From contig OX419335.1 of assembly GCA_948470475.1 (NCBI GenBank), positions 34,990,319-35,054,318 on the forward strand: a DNA stretch of 64,000 nt, given 5' to 3'. Below, in pieces: positions 24,908 through 36,747 of the stretch (positions within the stretch are counted from its first letter, which is position 1; each line of letters starts with the position of its first letter). Made by a program: the position numbers and the translations under genes. This stretch comes from Galaxea fascicularis. Its lineage: Eukaryota > Cnidaria > Anthozoa > Scleractinia > Euphylliidae. The notes under the pieces are model-generated. The model saw only the letters and a program-made list of their open reading frames with translations. It searched no databases and had not been told where the DNA came from.

Positions 24908-27900
24908 ATGTCCACCTGTCAGCGCTGTTTGCAGACGATTTCGTCTTGTCTTGGGAACCGGATAAATAGAAAGAGGAATGTAACTTGCAATCAACTGCAA
25001 GGAACACTGAATTTGATATTTCGTCGTTGTTTGTCGCTGTCAGGTCAAAAACCTCTCGGATCGTTGGGGCATAAAATCTATGATGTTGTTATCGTTGGTG
25101 GTGGAGCCATGGGCTCATCTTCGGCTTACTTTCTGGCAAACAAAATGTCATTTGGGATGGGTAAAATTTGCGTTATTGAGCAGGATCCTACGGTGAGTCA
25201 CCAGCCACAAGTTACGTATTATTGTAGTACTTTCGTGTTCACGGTGATGAATCGGTGGTGAACGTATATGCTCCAATGGCGCTGAACATACCCCTCAATC
25301 GTACAAAAAAAGTTTAAGCTCTGTATGGTGTATTATCCTTGATTGAGATTTTATTTCCCGTTGGTTTTGGGAATGTATATATGATAACGAGTTTGAAACA
25401 AAGGAAAATAGAATTTGAACCAAGGATAAAATTATTGGTTTTCACGTGACGTCATAAAAAACTAAAGTAAAGTAAAGAGATTTTTCCACTTTGAGCTTCA
25501 TGACGTAAAAGACATTTTAGAGATGTATCTGCTTGCATGGAAATAGAGTAGTTTTTTTCACAGTACGTGATATAAAGATTCTGCTCAGAAGCATGTCACG
25601 TACATGAAAATACCGATTCAGTGTGTTTTTTAGAGGTCTGAAAAGCTAATGTCGCAAGAGAAGCGCCTTGTATGTAAATCTTTGGAAGCACAAAAGAGAG
25701 AGGAAAGCCTTTGATATAGCCAAAGTAAATTCCAGATGTTTTCATTCGTTTCCGGTCGCCATATTGACCCATGTTGGGTCCCTCAGAGGGACACCATCAT
25801 GGCGCGTCCATACTATACTCCGTCTGTAATTTTGAGAGGTACATTTCGCCGAATAACTCGAGTACGGGATATAACACAGCTCTGAGGCGTTGGGGTTTTG
25901 TATATTTATTACTCTTCTACAATACCCCAATTTTCTTGACTTTTAATTTGCGTGACTTGCACATGACTGAAAACCAGGAATTGAACCACAACACATATGC
26001 GCACAGGAAGTTTGGGGAGCACTAGAGAAGTGTAAGAGTTGCTTGAGGCTGACAGCTAAGGCCGTAAAGGGCCATTCTGACTTCTTGATTGCTCTCCAAA
26101 CTTCCCAAGTGCACATGACTAACTGACACACATACACACTGGACTAAAACAAAACAATTGTTGTTTTATAGCGCGTGCAATAAAGATCCAGTGCTAAATA
26201 CCCGGCGTAGTCAATCGAACAAAACCGAACCAAAAATCAATCGAGCTTAATCGTTCGATTGGAACTCCATTAGTTCGATAATCGAACATAATCAATTAGA
26301 ACTTTTCGGTGAGTTCGATTAAGTTCGATTACCGAACTCAATCGACGCGATTGGTTCGATTTTGTTCTGTAGAAAAAATGAAGCAGCATACAAAAACAAT
26401 TGATAAGCATTCAGTCTCAACAGAATTAGCCTGCATAGCAAGCGTTTCCGCTGGTAATGGGCGAGAGCAAAACAGAGATACTAGGGGGAAGGGGAGGTGG
26501 GACGCTCCTCCTCCTCCTCCTCCTCCTACCCCCCTGCATCTTGGTTTTGCTCTCGCCCCCATTTCCCGCGCATCCGAAATTCGGAACTCGGCTTTCGAAA
26601 ACGTTCCTGAAACGCTTGCTACGCAGGCTGCAATAGAATTGGAAGGATTTCACTCTTAAGCCGAGTTTTAACTAGAGAAGCAAGTGTGAGAGATATTAAC
26701 ACAGTTACAATGAACTAAATTCTTTATTGTCTTGATAAATTCACAATTAATACAACGCCTTGTTTCCCCCTTTTAAACCAGATGAAACTGGTTTTATGTT
26801 CGATTGTTGAAGTGTTCGATTATGTTCGATTATGTTTGATTGTTGGTGTGTTCGATTACCGAACGTTCGGTTGTGTTTGATTGCTAAAATCGTTAATCTT
26901 TAATCATGGTAATTTGAATTAGCATACAATGCTAATCCGCAATGGAGCGGCCAGCGGTCGCTCAATTACATGGTGTCAGAACAAATGAGAAAAAATTAAA
27001 TTAAATTATTATGTCAGAGTAGCAGGCACTCTTCTGATGAATTCTGGGTATGACGAAGAACTAACAACGTCAGCTGGTAACCCGTTCCATACGGGAATTT
27101 GATCTTACATAAAAAGAGTGTTTGTAAGCGTCAACTGAAGAGGATGGGAGCCTGATCGTCAGTAAAGTCGTGACTGGCCCTCGTACGGTCATACGTAGGC
27201 ACCGAGATGTGGTCGTATGGAAGGGAGATTTTGACTTAACCTCTGTGTATTTTATAAAACATACCGAGATCACATATCCTACGGCTTGACTACAGTGAAG
27301 GCCAGCTGAAATAAGTAAGCATTGATGAAACACCACTATAGCGGCTGTAATCGTTAACAAATCGTGCTGCGCGGCGTTGAACGGATTCGATACCTTTCTT
27401 TGTGTGTGGAGACCAAGCAACCATGGCGTATTCAACAATCGGCCGCACCAAGGTTAGGTATAAGTTTTCCTTAGCAGATCGGCCGCACGATGATCCCTAA
27501 TAGCCTCATAGCCTTCTTTTTTGCTTCGTCGCACTACAATTGCCCACTTAACGTACATGTTGTATAGACGCCAAGGTACTTTCGGTGGCAGACACTGTCA
27601 AGCTACGCATTACATAGGAAGTAACTTAACTGGAAAGGCGAATTCATCAAAGTAATGGACATCACGAAACATTTTTAACTAGCGAATCACAGTTCATCTG
27701 CCATGTCAAGGCCCACTTCTCTAGTCGATCAAGGTTTCGCTGGAGAGCAAAATGGACGGTAAAGAACACAGTCGTCAGCGAAGAGCTTAATGCTAGATGA
27801 GATATTGGTAGGTAGATCGTTAATAAACATCAAAAAGAGAATGGAACCCAATACGGTTCCCTGGGGCACCCCAGAAACTAAAGGCGACCACGAAGAAGCA

Positions 27901-30900
27901 GAACCGTTAACCACAACTCGTCGCGGTTGTTAGATACTAAGGCTGGGATTCCTTGGGATTCGGTTCGAAGCAGTTTTTAGTACCGTAAGACTAAGCACGT
28001 TTGATTCTGTTAGGGCCAGCATTCTCAGGCCCAGTCTCCAGAGACTCTGGTGTTAGGCCACCCATAACTTCAGTGAGGTACTTGTCGTGCGCGGTGCGCA
28101 GGCGTTTGGTTGTTATATTGCGAAGTCGCTTGTATTTGGTGAGGTGAACGGCTTTGCCGCTGCGCCTGGCCTTCTTATACGCTCTATCGCGTTTGTTCAT
28201 TGGACGTTTCACTGTAGTACTGACCCAGGGGTATGAAGTTGTCGGTGGCTTCCAAGATCTTATTAGAGATATAGGATCAATTTTCGTCCACAGTGCTACT
28301 ATCTGGGTGGGTAGATGAAAAGTCGGAAACAAGGGAAGTTAACTAAAGCTTGCCTTTAAACCGGCGAAGTCGCCCTTGTGAAACTGATAAAATTTTCCGG
28401 AGGGGTTTCGGCGTAAACTTAAACGTAAACGTGGAAATATCAGCCTCGAATAAAATGGCGCCATGATCAGAGATGCCGCAGGTAACGTGACATGCGTAAA
28501 TGATACCAGGATTGAGAAGACAAGGTCTAATGTTCGGCCGGAGGCGGGGCGTGTCGGCACATGCTGAGTTAAACGTATTTGTCTGAAAGATCCAAAAGAG
28601 ATTGGTCGCAAGCTTGAGCAATATCCGGCATAAGCCGGTTTCGAGTTGACCAATCTATGCCCCCACAGTTGACGTTACCAGCAAGGATTACCAAGGGGGA
28701 GTTAGAGCTGTAAACCCTGCTCAATACACCGTCCAATAAGTCCAATGTATTAGTATCAGGAGCTGGCGGAAGATAGTAGCTGGAGGGGGGAAGGACTTGA
28801 TTTTTGCGAATTTTATAGAGACTGTAACGATCTCGCAGTTGTGCACATCGAAGCGAACTTCTTCGGTTGCGATGATATCATTACGAACGCTAATAAAAAC
28901 TCCCCCGCCGTGCAAGGATCTGTCCTTCCTGAATATGTGATATGTGCTTGCAAGTACTGAATAAGAAGGTATTGTGGAATCCAATTTGGATTCGCACCCC
29001 AGAACGATGTCAGGCTTGTGCAAATCAATGAGTGTCAGAAATTCAGATTTAGTTGGGCTCTTAATACCATCACAATTCAATGAAATGACTTACAGTTTCC
29101 TCCTCTTCTGTTGTGGAGAACGAGCAATCGGGCTGGAAGTGTGTAGTGGCGGTCCCATGGGAAGAGGGTAGCTCGTGTCTGGCGCTGATCCCGTTGTAAG
29201 GGTTGTTAGATTCAAGGCTCTGGTAACTATTATCGCTAGCAAAGGTGTCCAAATTGTCGAGAAGAAATGTTGTGGACAAATTAGGAAAGGCACAAAAATT
29301 ACACATCCAAACAAGTTTAGAATCACGGCCGAAAGTTATCGTAAGATCTAGATTGAGCGGATACTGCAGTACAATTGACATGAAATCAATGGAGGTATTC
29401 CTCGCATTCGGTTGCTTTCTGGTTAAATCTCACAGCCTTGATACAGAGACCGCAAGGACTTCGCTTTGTAAAAGAAGAGATTTGAGCACCACGATTATCG
29501 ATGATGATCTTGAGTGACCCAAAATGGCGGCTGAGCGAGACGAACTTGTGGTGCGGTGAAACGCTTCCAGGCCAATTCCAAGAGTCCATTTTGGTATCAT
29601 TTGTCTCAAAAGACAAGCGTGTGGTTTGATATTTATTGAATCCTGGGCAGTGTGACAGTCAGGAACGTAGTAAAGCGGCAAAAAGAAAAAGAGTTACGGG
29701 AAAAAATACAAGCTGACCAGCATGTTCCGCAACCGCTGACCGAGTTTGGGGTGAGTTCGATTAAGTTAGATAGCCGAATCCAATCGAACTCAATCGCTCG
29801 ATTGAGTTCGATTACCGAACGTTCGATTGACCACGCCGGGTAATTACTCACAGAAAAACATAAATTTCCACTCATAGCCCAATCCATGTATTCTTTGCCT
29901 GCAATCTCAGCTTTTGTTCCCCAGTCATATCTCTTTGATTCCTGATCAAACCTACATTACGGCAACATATATATGTTGTGCCGCGTAGCACTATAAACAC
30001 AAGTGGTGAAACAGAGAATTAACTCTGCAGTGTAAATTAAAGTGCTAGAGAAACCCATGAAAAACCCACTGGGCGTTAGCCCTAGTAAAGGGTATCAGGG
30101 AACCACACGAGGCAAAGAAAAAATTCTTATGACCTCGGTGGGAATCGAACCCACGACCTCCGGATTAGATCTACCGTTGCTCTGCCGACTAAGATACGAG
30201 GCCGGACAGAGCAAGTCGGGGACGATTAAGGTGGTGAATCGCGGCGAAGAGAAAGTAAGGGTACATATATATGTTGTGCCGCGTAGCACTATAAACACAA
30301 GTGGTGAAACAGAGAATTAACTCTGCAGTGTAAATTAAAGTGCTAGAGAAACCCATGAAAAACCCACTGGGCGTTAGCCCTAGTAAAGGGTATCAGGGAA
30401 CCACACGAGGCAAAGAAAAAATTCTTATGACCTCGGTGGGAATCGAACCCACGACCTCCGGATTAGATCTACCGTTGCTCTGCCGACTAAGCTACGAGGC
30501 CGGACAGAGCAAGTCGGGGACGATTAAGGTGGTGAATCGCGGCGAAGAGAAAGTAAGGGTACATATATATGTTGTGCCGCGTAGCACTATAAACACAAGT
30601 GGTGAAACAGAGAATTAACTCTGCAGAGCAACGGTAGATCTAATCCGGAGGTCGTGGGTTCGATTCCCACCGAGGTCATAAGAATTTTTTCTTTGCCTCG
30701 TGTGGTTCCCTGATACCCTTTACTAGGGCTAACGCCCAGTGGGTTTTTCATGGGTTTCTCTAGCACTTTAATTTACACTGCAGAGTTAATTCTCTGTTTC
30801 ACCACTTGTGTTTATAGTGCTACGCGGCACAACATATATATGTACCCTTACTTTCTCTTCGCCGCGATTCACCACCTTAATCGTCCCCGACTTGCTCTGT

Positions 30901-33900
30901 CCGGCCTCGTAGCTTAGTCGGCAGAGCAACGGTAGATCTAATCCGGAGGTCGTGGGTTCGATTCCCACCGAGGTCATAAGAACTTTTTCTTTGCCTCGTG
31001 TGGTTCCCTGATACCCTTTACTAGGGCTAACGCCCAGTGGGTTTTTCATGGGTTTCTCTAGCACTTTAATTTACACTGCAGAGTTAATTCTCTGTTTCAC
31101 CACCTACATTACGGCAACTCTACTGTGCACTCACAGTTTGATTGGTTTGTCTTTCTATAGTATTCAAAGGCATCAACAGTACTATCACTGGCAGGAATTA
31201 GGCAACAATTTTCCTTGGTTGAAAATATTCAGATGTCGCGATCTAGCTTTCAGTTTCTCACAGACATTGAACAACATCTGGCTGTTGAGGGTTGTGATCC
31301 ACCAGATGTCCAGCTTCAAAGCCAGGGTTATTTATTTCTGGCCAGCAAGGAAAGAGAAGAAACAGTGAGGACGCTTCATCATTTTCAAACGTATGGAAGT
31401 ATAATTTTATGTTTATTGGGAACTTCTGTAAATGTACAAGCTGTTCATGCTATGGACTGTGCTGGTCGAGATGCATTTATTTCTGCTCATGGGAGGTTGA
31501 AAAATGTAGTCTTTATTTGTGGCTCCTAATGTGCAAATACCTAGGTCTTGGGAAGATGCTAAACAAATCCTGTTCAAGATCAGTCAATTATTGTGCAGAT
31601 AAAATAGCCATACCTCCCCATAGGATGGTCAAATGGAAATTCCAAGGGGGACGAGGTGACAAAAGCAAAAAGATTTAAAAGAAAAGTATGGAGCTAAACT
31701 GGAATTTCCAGAGGAGTGGGGAATGGAGATCGGTGGGTATAGATATTTTCTGGATTCCCCCCCACCCCCCCCCCCCCCACTTCGCATTTCTTGAGAATCA
31801 TAGTAATATAATTTTTGTTGTGTACTGGTGTCTATAACCACCATTATTATCCATTTCAGAAAACTAGATTGCAGTGTCATTCTTCTTTCTCCAGAAGAGC
31901 TCAGCAAGAGATATCCTTGGCTTAACACAGATGGCATAGCTCTGGCTTCACTGGGTGGGCATTCCTGAAATCAACTTTAAATCGAATTTATAATATGAAT
32001 ATGTGCACTTCCTTGTACATCTATGTAGTTTGTGTACAGCGCTTGTGATCTCTGCTTTATGTGGGTGCATGTGCCTCTTCTGTTCTCTGTTCCTGAAGTG
32101 GGGAATGGTAAGATGTTATCCCCTGTAATAGCAGACGTAACGTTTTCAACTCGACGTTATTTATTAAGTTAAATGTAGGCATATATTCTTGGTATGGGTG
32201 TACCGCCCCGTTCTCCAGTCCTGGTCCTATTTCGGACCAAAATATGCCATTTTCCACACCCGTTTTCAGACCTGACGTTACGGTTACAACTTTTCCCACT
32301 GACTTTGATGTAGCGTAATTAAGCTTTGCATCAGTGCCGAAGGCAAGAATTGATAAATTTCAGCTCAAATGATATATTATATGATATTATTTGTAGTTGA
32401 AAGGACAAATACGTTTATACGCTCTCGTTGTTCCCTTGAAAACGATACCCGATTTCAGACCAAAATGGTCGAAATCTACACCCGTCTTAAGACCAAAACG
32501 ACTCAAAAACCATACCCTTTGGGGCGGCACATACCTATATAGCTTATATAGCGGAGCACCCCGCCCCGCCCCGCCCCGCCCCGCCCCCACTCCCCTGGGC
32601 TATTAACTCTAGAAGGCGCCTTGATATTCAAAGCTTGAATTCGTTTATTTCAGGTACAGGAAGTGAAGGTTACTTTGACCCATGGTCGCTGCTAAATGCC
32701 TTTAAGAGAAAAGCCGTCTCTTTGGGTGTAGATTACATTACTGGTGAGGCTGTGGACGTTGTTACGGATCAGAATGGGCAAATTAGCTGTGTTAAGGTTC
32801 GCAGTGAATTGTATGTGCTCTTGCTGAAGACGTATCGTTGAATTTGTACTGCAGTGATTCAAACGCTGCACCAAATTAAATGGTACGTCTTTCTAACGGT
32901 AGTCAAACGTCACTGGAAACTGTTGCTTAAACCGTTCTAGGAAGGTCTGTGTTCTTTTTGCAGCTGATGTGAATCGTTATATTTTTTGGCAACAATACAT
33001 CATCCTTAACTGGTACTGTCTATAGTTTCGCTAACGCTCTGGCGCTTTTCACTGAAGAAACGCTATAACGAAACGGCATTTGTTAATTAACACTATCGGT
33101 CATTTAATGGGTGAGCGTTAGTGCTATCTGAGGTCACCTATTGGTAGCGGAAAAAAGGGGAGACGCAACCTGGTCCGTTTAAGATAAGCGTGTCAGTATC
33201 AACGGTACGTTAGCTTGTTCTATCTATATTTCTGTTTTCTCAACCTTTTTGGTATGTTCTAACCCAGTTATTCCTTGAGTTGTTGAAACTCACAGGATGA
33301 TTTATATGTGTTGGTGAGTGTGTGGCTTTCTGAAGGTTGAATTTCAATAATAACCCTTTTGTTCGTTCCCCGGCTGGCATTTGAGTAAATCTGGTAAGTG
33401 AGCGTAGTAATGTAACACGGGCATATCTTTTGAGCCTTTCTGGCGGTCAGCTTTATTTCAATACGTGATCTTGATAGTAAGTATATTTTGTCCGTCTTTA
33501 CAGGTGGCTTCGGGTTGCTCTCCAAAACAAGTGGAAGACATTCACTGTGGAGTTCTGGTTAATGCTGCTGGTCCGAGTGCGGGCTATCTCGCAAAGAAGC
33601 TGGGGATAGATTTACCGGTGGAGCCAAGAAAGCGTTGCGTCTTCGTATTGGATTGTCCTGATGCTCCAGCTAAAGATGCCATGCCCTTTGTCATCGATAA
33701 GTCTGGTGTATATGTTCGTAATGAAGGTGGCAGATTCATAAGTGGAGGGCCAATAGAAAACGTAAGTCTACATGATGTATATTTGGTTGTCCGTTGTATC
33801 CGGCGATGGAGGCGACGGTGCAGTGCCGTCCCAAGAGGTTTTACATACAGTTGACGCACTCGAAAAGTCCCCCCCCCCCACGCTATTTGGCGCCCCCTTA

Positions 33901-36610
33901 GAATAAGTTCTGTACCCATCAAAATGATCGCAGCGCTTATTTAGACACTTGGAGTTCTCAGTAGGTGATAGCAGGGTTAAAACTTTGCCGATAAAGCAAA
34001 CCCAATCTACTTCTTTGTCTGCTCTGTGGCCTATCGTTTCAGATAAGAGTCGCCCCGATTCAGCGCCGGACCTGAATGAGCACCGCGAAAAAACGGAAAC
34101 CTTACTGAGTGTAACGGCGCTTTTTGGAGTAAAGAAGGTATTCATTTAGCGATGAGAAAAAGCCAAAGTCAGCTTTCGGGGAGTCCATCGTTATTTCTTT
34201 TATGATGAGTTCTGGTTTACAAGTACAGTCAAACCTTTTTGGCCATCTCTCGTAAGCGACCGCATTCCATGAGCAACCACTTTTTCCAAAAAAAAAAAAA
34301 CAACACAATTTTAGCAGTCAATCACTGTAATTGACCGACACCAAACGATTACAGTGTTTTGGTAGGCAGCATGGCGGGCTTTACTTTGTTCATGTATGCG
34401 GAATGCAGGCAATCATTCTCGTCTTTGGCGAAAAAGCAGAAAATCGCGCGAGTTTATGCACCCTGCCAAAGTGCTATCGGCAGGAGTGTCAAGTGGCGTG
34501 GAATGGAACGATAATCTTCGATTACTTTTCCACTAGACAGTTGTAGCACGCAGTAAACAGATGTTATTCTCAACAGCACTTAGTTTTTAGCTATCGAGGT
34601 TGTTGTTGCTGTGGGTGTTTTAGAATGGTCTTCCTTCCTTACACAGGATGTTGAATGCGAATCATCGGACTTCGAAGTAGACTACGATCTTTTCTACGAA
34701 AGCTACTGGGCCACATTAGCTCACAGAATCCCCGCTTTTGAATGTCTCAAGGTAAGTTCAGTATCTAGAAACCCGAGTCGGAAACGTGAAGTTGCCTTTC
34801 AACAATGTACAGTCAAACCTGCATTAAGCGGCCATCCTGACATAGTTGAATTTTATACCTGCCAACTTTTTTATGATCATATTGTAGATAGAAAACTCTC
34901 CAATTCTACCCTAACCCACGCATCTGAGCAACATAATTATACCATTCTAATTGCGTCCCTTCGGTTTTTGGTCTGTTATTGCTGGAATGATATTCCTATT
35001 TCTATTCGCCAAAAACCTACCAAACAACTATTTAGAAGAGCTCTCTTCCAGTTCTTTGGAACCTATTAAAGGGTGACCGTGACTACCTAATAGAGGTGAC
35101 CACCTAAGGGAAGAAATTTTCGGGACTTTAACAACTGATGGCTTAATAGAGGATGACCACTTAATATGGTGCTGCTTAGTACGAGTTTGACTTTAGCTTT
35201 GAAAATAGAGTGAAAAAGACGAAGTAATAATGTTAGGAACAATATGATTCTGGGTGCGTTTAGCTCTTAGAGGTAGCCCTGTTCGTGATACCATGGAATT
35301 AAGTTTCGACAGGGTGAGCACAGAGACGATCTAGTGAGTTGTGCTACACTAGGTCCCAGTTCGGTTCAAAACCTGGTGAGTTGTGGGTTTAAATAAAATT
35401 CTAAAAAAGTATTTCCATTACAGATTTCGGCTAGTTTTGAGCTGAACTTTGGTATACCTCGAGTTTAAAATTTGTTTTTGAGAACACTCTTAGTGAGCGA
35501 GATGGAATTCAAGTGACGCCGGGGATTATCGAATGGAGGTAATAATCGAAACCCAAAAAAAATCCTTCGATCATCCCCGTCCCTTGAAATCCGGAGTACC
35601 CTCCCCCCCCCGCCTGGAGGGGGCCTGTTAACAGTTTAGGAGATGATATAGAGACTGTCCTTCATTCTGGTTGGTCAGCGAAGTTGCGATGTTATTGGTC
35701 GTTTGTTACTCAGTCCGTCATGTGGCTGCGATGGCTGAAAAGAGCGATTTAGTGCTGTGTTTCTTTGCAACAAAAAGGATGAAATTTGAGGTGCCATATG
35801 TGGGCTTGATTGTTAGACTCACTCCTTGGGAAATCTGTAGTTTGACTACTAACGAGCTTGAAAACTGCTTAGTGGCCACGTAATTCAGTCCACCCCTATT
35901 AATAAAGCCCCCGGGTAAAAACAATAGAAGCGGCTTCATTGAGACTTTGATTGCTAGCCACCTAATGGAAGGTGGCCACATAAAACGGGTTCGACTGTAT
36001 ATACCTGTACCTAAATGGAAATGTAAAGGTTGGACCAAAACAACAAGGAGGCCATAGTTATTCTCACGTTATTGTTATTGTTATAGTAAATATATAACAA
36101 TAAATACTTTATTAACGTGTCAATAATTACCCAGCTTGCACATAGTGTAAATTAATTGGCGACACCAATCTATCTACCTATCTATCTACTAAAATGGTGG
36201 CGGGTGGATATCCCTGGGTTACCTGTTCAGTACACTACTTCACAATTGATATCCGTTTATTTGAGAGTATCGTGATCAGGTGAATTACGTTTTGTGCCAA
36301 AGCTGCGGTGAAATGGATACATTTTAACGTCAACGCTTTTGTAAATCACAACCAGGTTCGGAGTGCGTGGGCCGGACATTACGAATACAACACCGTGGAC
36401 CAAAACGCCATCATAGGGCGCCATCCTCATATAAGGAATCTTATTTTCGTGAATGGCTTCAGCGGTCATGGCATCCAGCAGTCTCCTGCAGCCGGACGAG
36501 CCGTCAGTGAATTGATCTTGGACAGCGGATTTCAGACAATCGATCTCACAGCACTTGGTTTCGAGCGTTTCTTGAGGAATGAGCCCATGGTGGAGAAAAA
36601 CATTGTCTAG
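24908..36610 (+). CDS. FOXRED1: FOXRED1-like FAD-dependent oxidoreductase
   Basis: Mitochondrial flavoprotein related to the DAO family; in mammals FOXRED1 is needed to assemble respiratory complex I. Exons: 24908-25192, 31161-31390, 31860-31954, 32654-32796, 33504-33761, 34647-34751, 36356-36610. Phases agree throughout and give 456 aa (human 486). Residues 1-55 are rich in basic and hydroxyl residues with almost no acidic ones, as in a mitochondrial targeting peptide. The FAD-binding Rossmann motif VIVGGGAMGSSSAYFLA follows, with GGGAMG at 64-69. Conserved family segments include YSKASTVLSLAGIRQQFSL, EGYFDPWSLL, VLVNAAGPSAGYLAKKLG, LPVEPRKRCVFV, VRSAWAGHYEYNTVDQN and VNGFSGHGIQQSPAAGRAVSE (the second FAD-contact region). 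Intron 1 is about 6 kb, mostly because of inserted repeats. A candidate polyadenylation signal is at 36742. Confidence 0.93.
26430..26631. mobile_element. MITE nested in the 26199-29842 element
   Basis: About 200 bp, ends AGCCTGC(A/G)TAGCAAGCGTTTC, with AGAATT on both sides as a possible target duplication. The interior contains a (CTC)n tract. Confidence 0.75.
26890..29650 (-). mobile_element. Degenerate non-LTR retrotransposon (LINE)
   Basis: Antisense to FOXRED1, broken by stops and frameshifts. In order along the minus strand: a PHD-like Cys/His segment (CGLCIKAVRF near 29470), a second Cys segment (CNFCAF near 29300), an endonuclease domain (KPDIVLGCESKLD, GGGVFISVRND, 29080-28800), and reverse transcriptase with GVPQGTVLGSILFLMFINDL and the catalytic FADD motif (27914-27729). 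C-terminal remnants include SSSVDAYKHSFYVRS (about 27110). Domain order fits the CR1/L2 group (inference). The termini are approximate. Confidence 0.85.
30131..30203 (-). tRNA. tRNA-like sequence, copy 1 (probable Arg-UCU-derived pseudogene)
   Basis: Seven-base acceptor stem GGCCTCG/CGAGGTC, A-box region, and intact T arm GTGGGTTCGATTCCCAC. The anticodon loop position reads TCT, but position 33 is A instead of T and the anticodon stem is mispaired, so function as a tRNA is doubtful. This copy has TATCTTAG where the others have TAGCTTAG. Confidence 0.55.
30429..30501 (-). tRNA. tRNA-like sequence, copy 2
   Basis: Same 73-nt tRNA-like unit, 298 bp from copy 1, with the same defective anticodon stem. 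Probably a SINE head. Confidence 0.55.
30623..30677 (+). tRNA. tRNA-like sequence, 5'-truncated copy 3
   Basis: Begins inside the D arm at the inversion junction; the acceptor 5' strand is lost. It cannot fold as a tRNA. Confidence 0.6.
30903..30975 (+). tRNA. tRNA-like sequence, copy 4
   Basis: Full-length copy in inverted orientation, otherwise like copy 2. Confidence 0.55.
31757..31780 (+). repeat. C-homopolymer tract
   Basis: Near-continuous run of C in FOXRED1 intron 2, about 80 bp before exon 3. Confidence 0.9.
32150..32600. repeat. Repeat-derived segment with (CCCCG)n array
   Basis: Two related stretches, TCGGACCAAAATATGCC... near 32230 and TCAGACCAAAATGGTCG... near 32455, share ACACCCGT(T/C)TT. 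An array of CCGCCCC units (32559-32587) follows, ending about 70 bp before FOXRED1 exon 4. The opposite strand could form a G-quadruplex. Confidence 0.55.
34809..35195. mobile_element. MITE of the ACAGTCAAACC family
   Basis: About 387 bp in FOXRED1 intron 6. The left end is ACAGTCAAACCTGCATTAAG and the right end is its imperfect inverted copy (CTTAGTACGAGTTTGACT). Internal words such as TAATAGAGG(T)GACCACCTAA are repeated. Family fragments are also near 2220, 2515, 34226 and 35985. Confidence 0.7.
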
Positions 36611-36741
36611 GTAGTTAGGTTATTGCAACATAAGGTGGCTCAAAATGGTTTCGTTATTTTTAAACACCAATTCATCGCCAGAAATCGCGGACATTTCGAG
36701 CCCGCTAACAACTACCAGCGGTATACTGTATAACGCAAAGG

Positions 36742-36747
36742 AATAAA
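36742..36747 (+). promoter_or_regulatory. Candidate polyadenylation signal of FOXRED1
   Basis: AATAAA 132 nt after the FOXRED1 stop codon; it would give a short 3' UTR. Motif only. Confidence 0.4.

Larger units (their letters stand above)
26199..29842. mobile_element. 3.6-kb nested inverted-repeat element in FOXRED1 intron 1
   Basis: Terminal inverted repeats CCCGGCGT(A/G)GTCAATCGAAC (26201-26220 and 29821-29840) match at 19 of 20 positions and are flanked by TA. Many TTCGATTA/ACCGAAC sub-repeats lie just inside both ends (26215-26360, 26805-26880, 29753-29830). The core was later invaded by the MITE at 26430-26631 and the LINE at 26890-29650. Confidence 0.75.
29951..31118. mobile_element. 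Palindromic array of tRNA-containing 298-bp units with 16-bp target duplication
   Basis: The insertion is 29967-31102, flanked by the 16-bp direct repeat CCTACATTACGGCAAC (29951-29966 and 31103-31118). The left part has two complete 298-bp units plus the start of a third (unit starts 29965, 30263, 30561). From about 30623 the order flips to one partial and one complete unit in inverted orientation. The switch falls at a GCAG shared by both partners. Units are nearly identical. Each carries a 73-nt tRNA-like sequence. The long target duplication suggests LINE-type retroposition. Confidence 0.85.

Noticed and set aside
26309..26659. 116-aa ORF in FOXRED1 intron 1
   Set aside because: It spans the nested MITE with a (CTC)n tract encoding Pro repeats; no domain.
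30042..31064. Repeated 92-aa ORFs (MLEKPMKNPLG...) as a gene family
   Set aside because: They are the strand opposite tRNA-like SINE units, identical because the units are repeated, and resemble no protein domain.
29967..31102. CRISPR-like array
   Set aside because: Units are 298 bp, lack spacers, invert midway and carry tRNA-like sequence; the context is eukaryotic.
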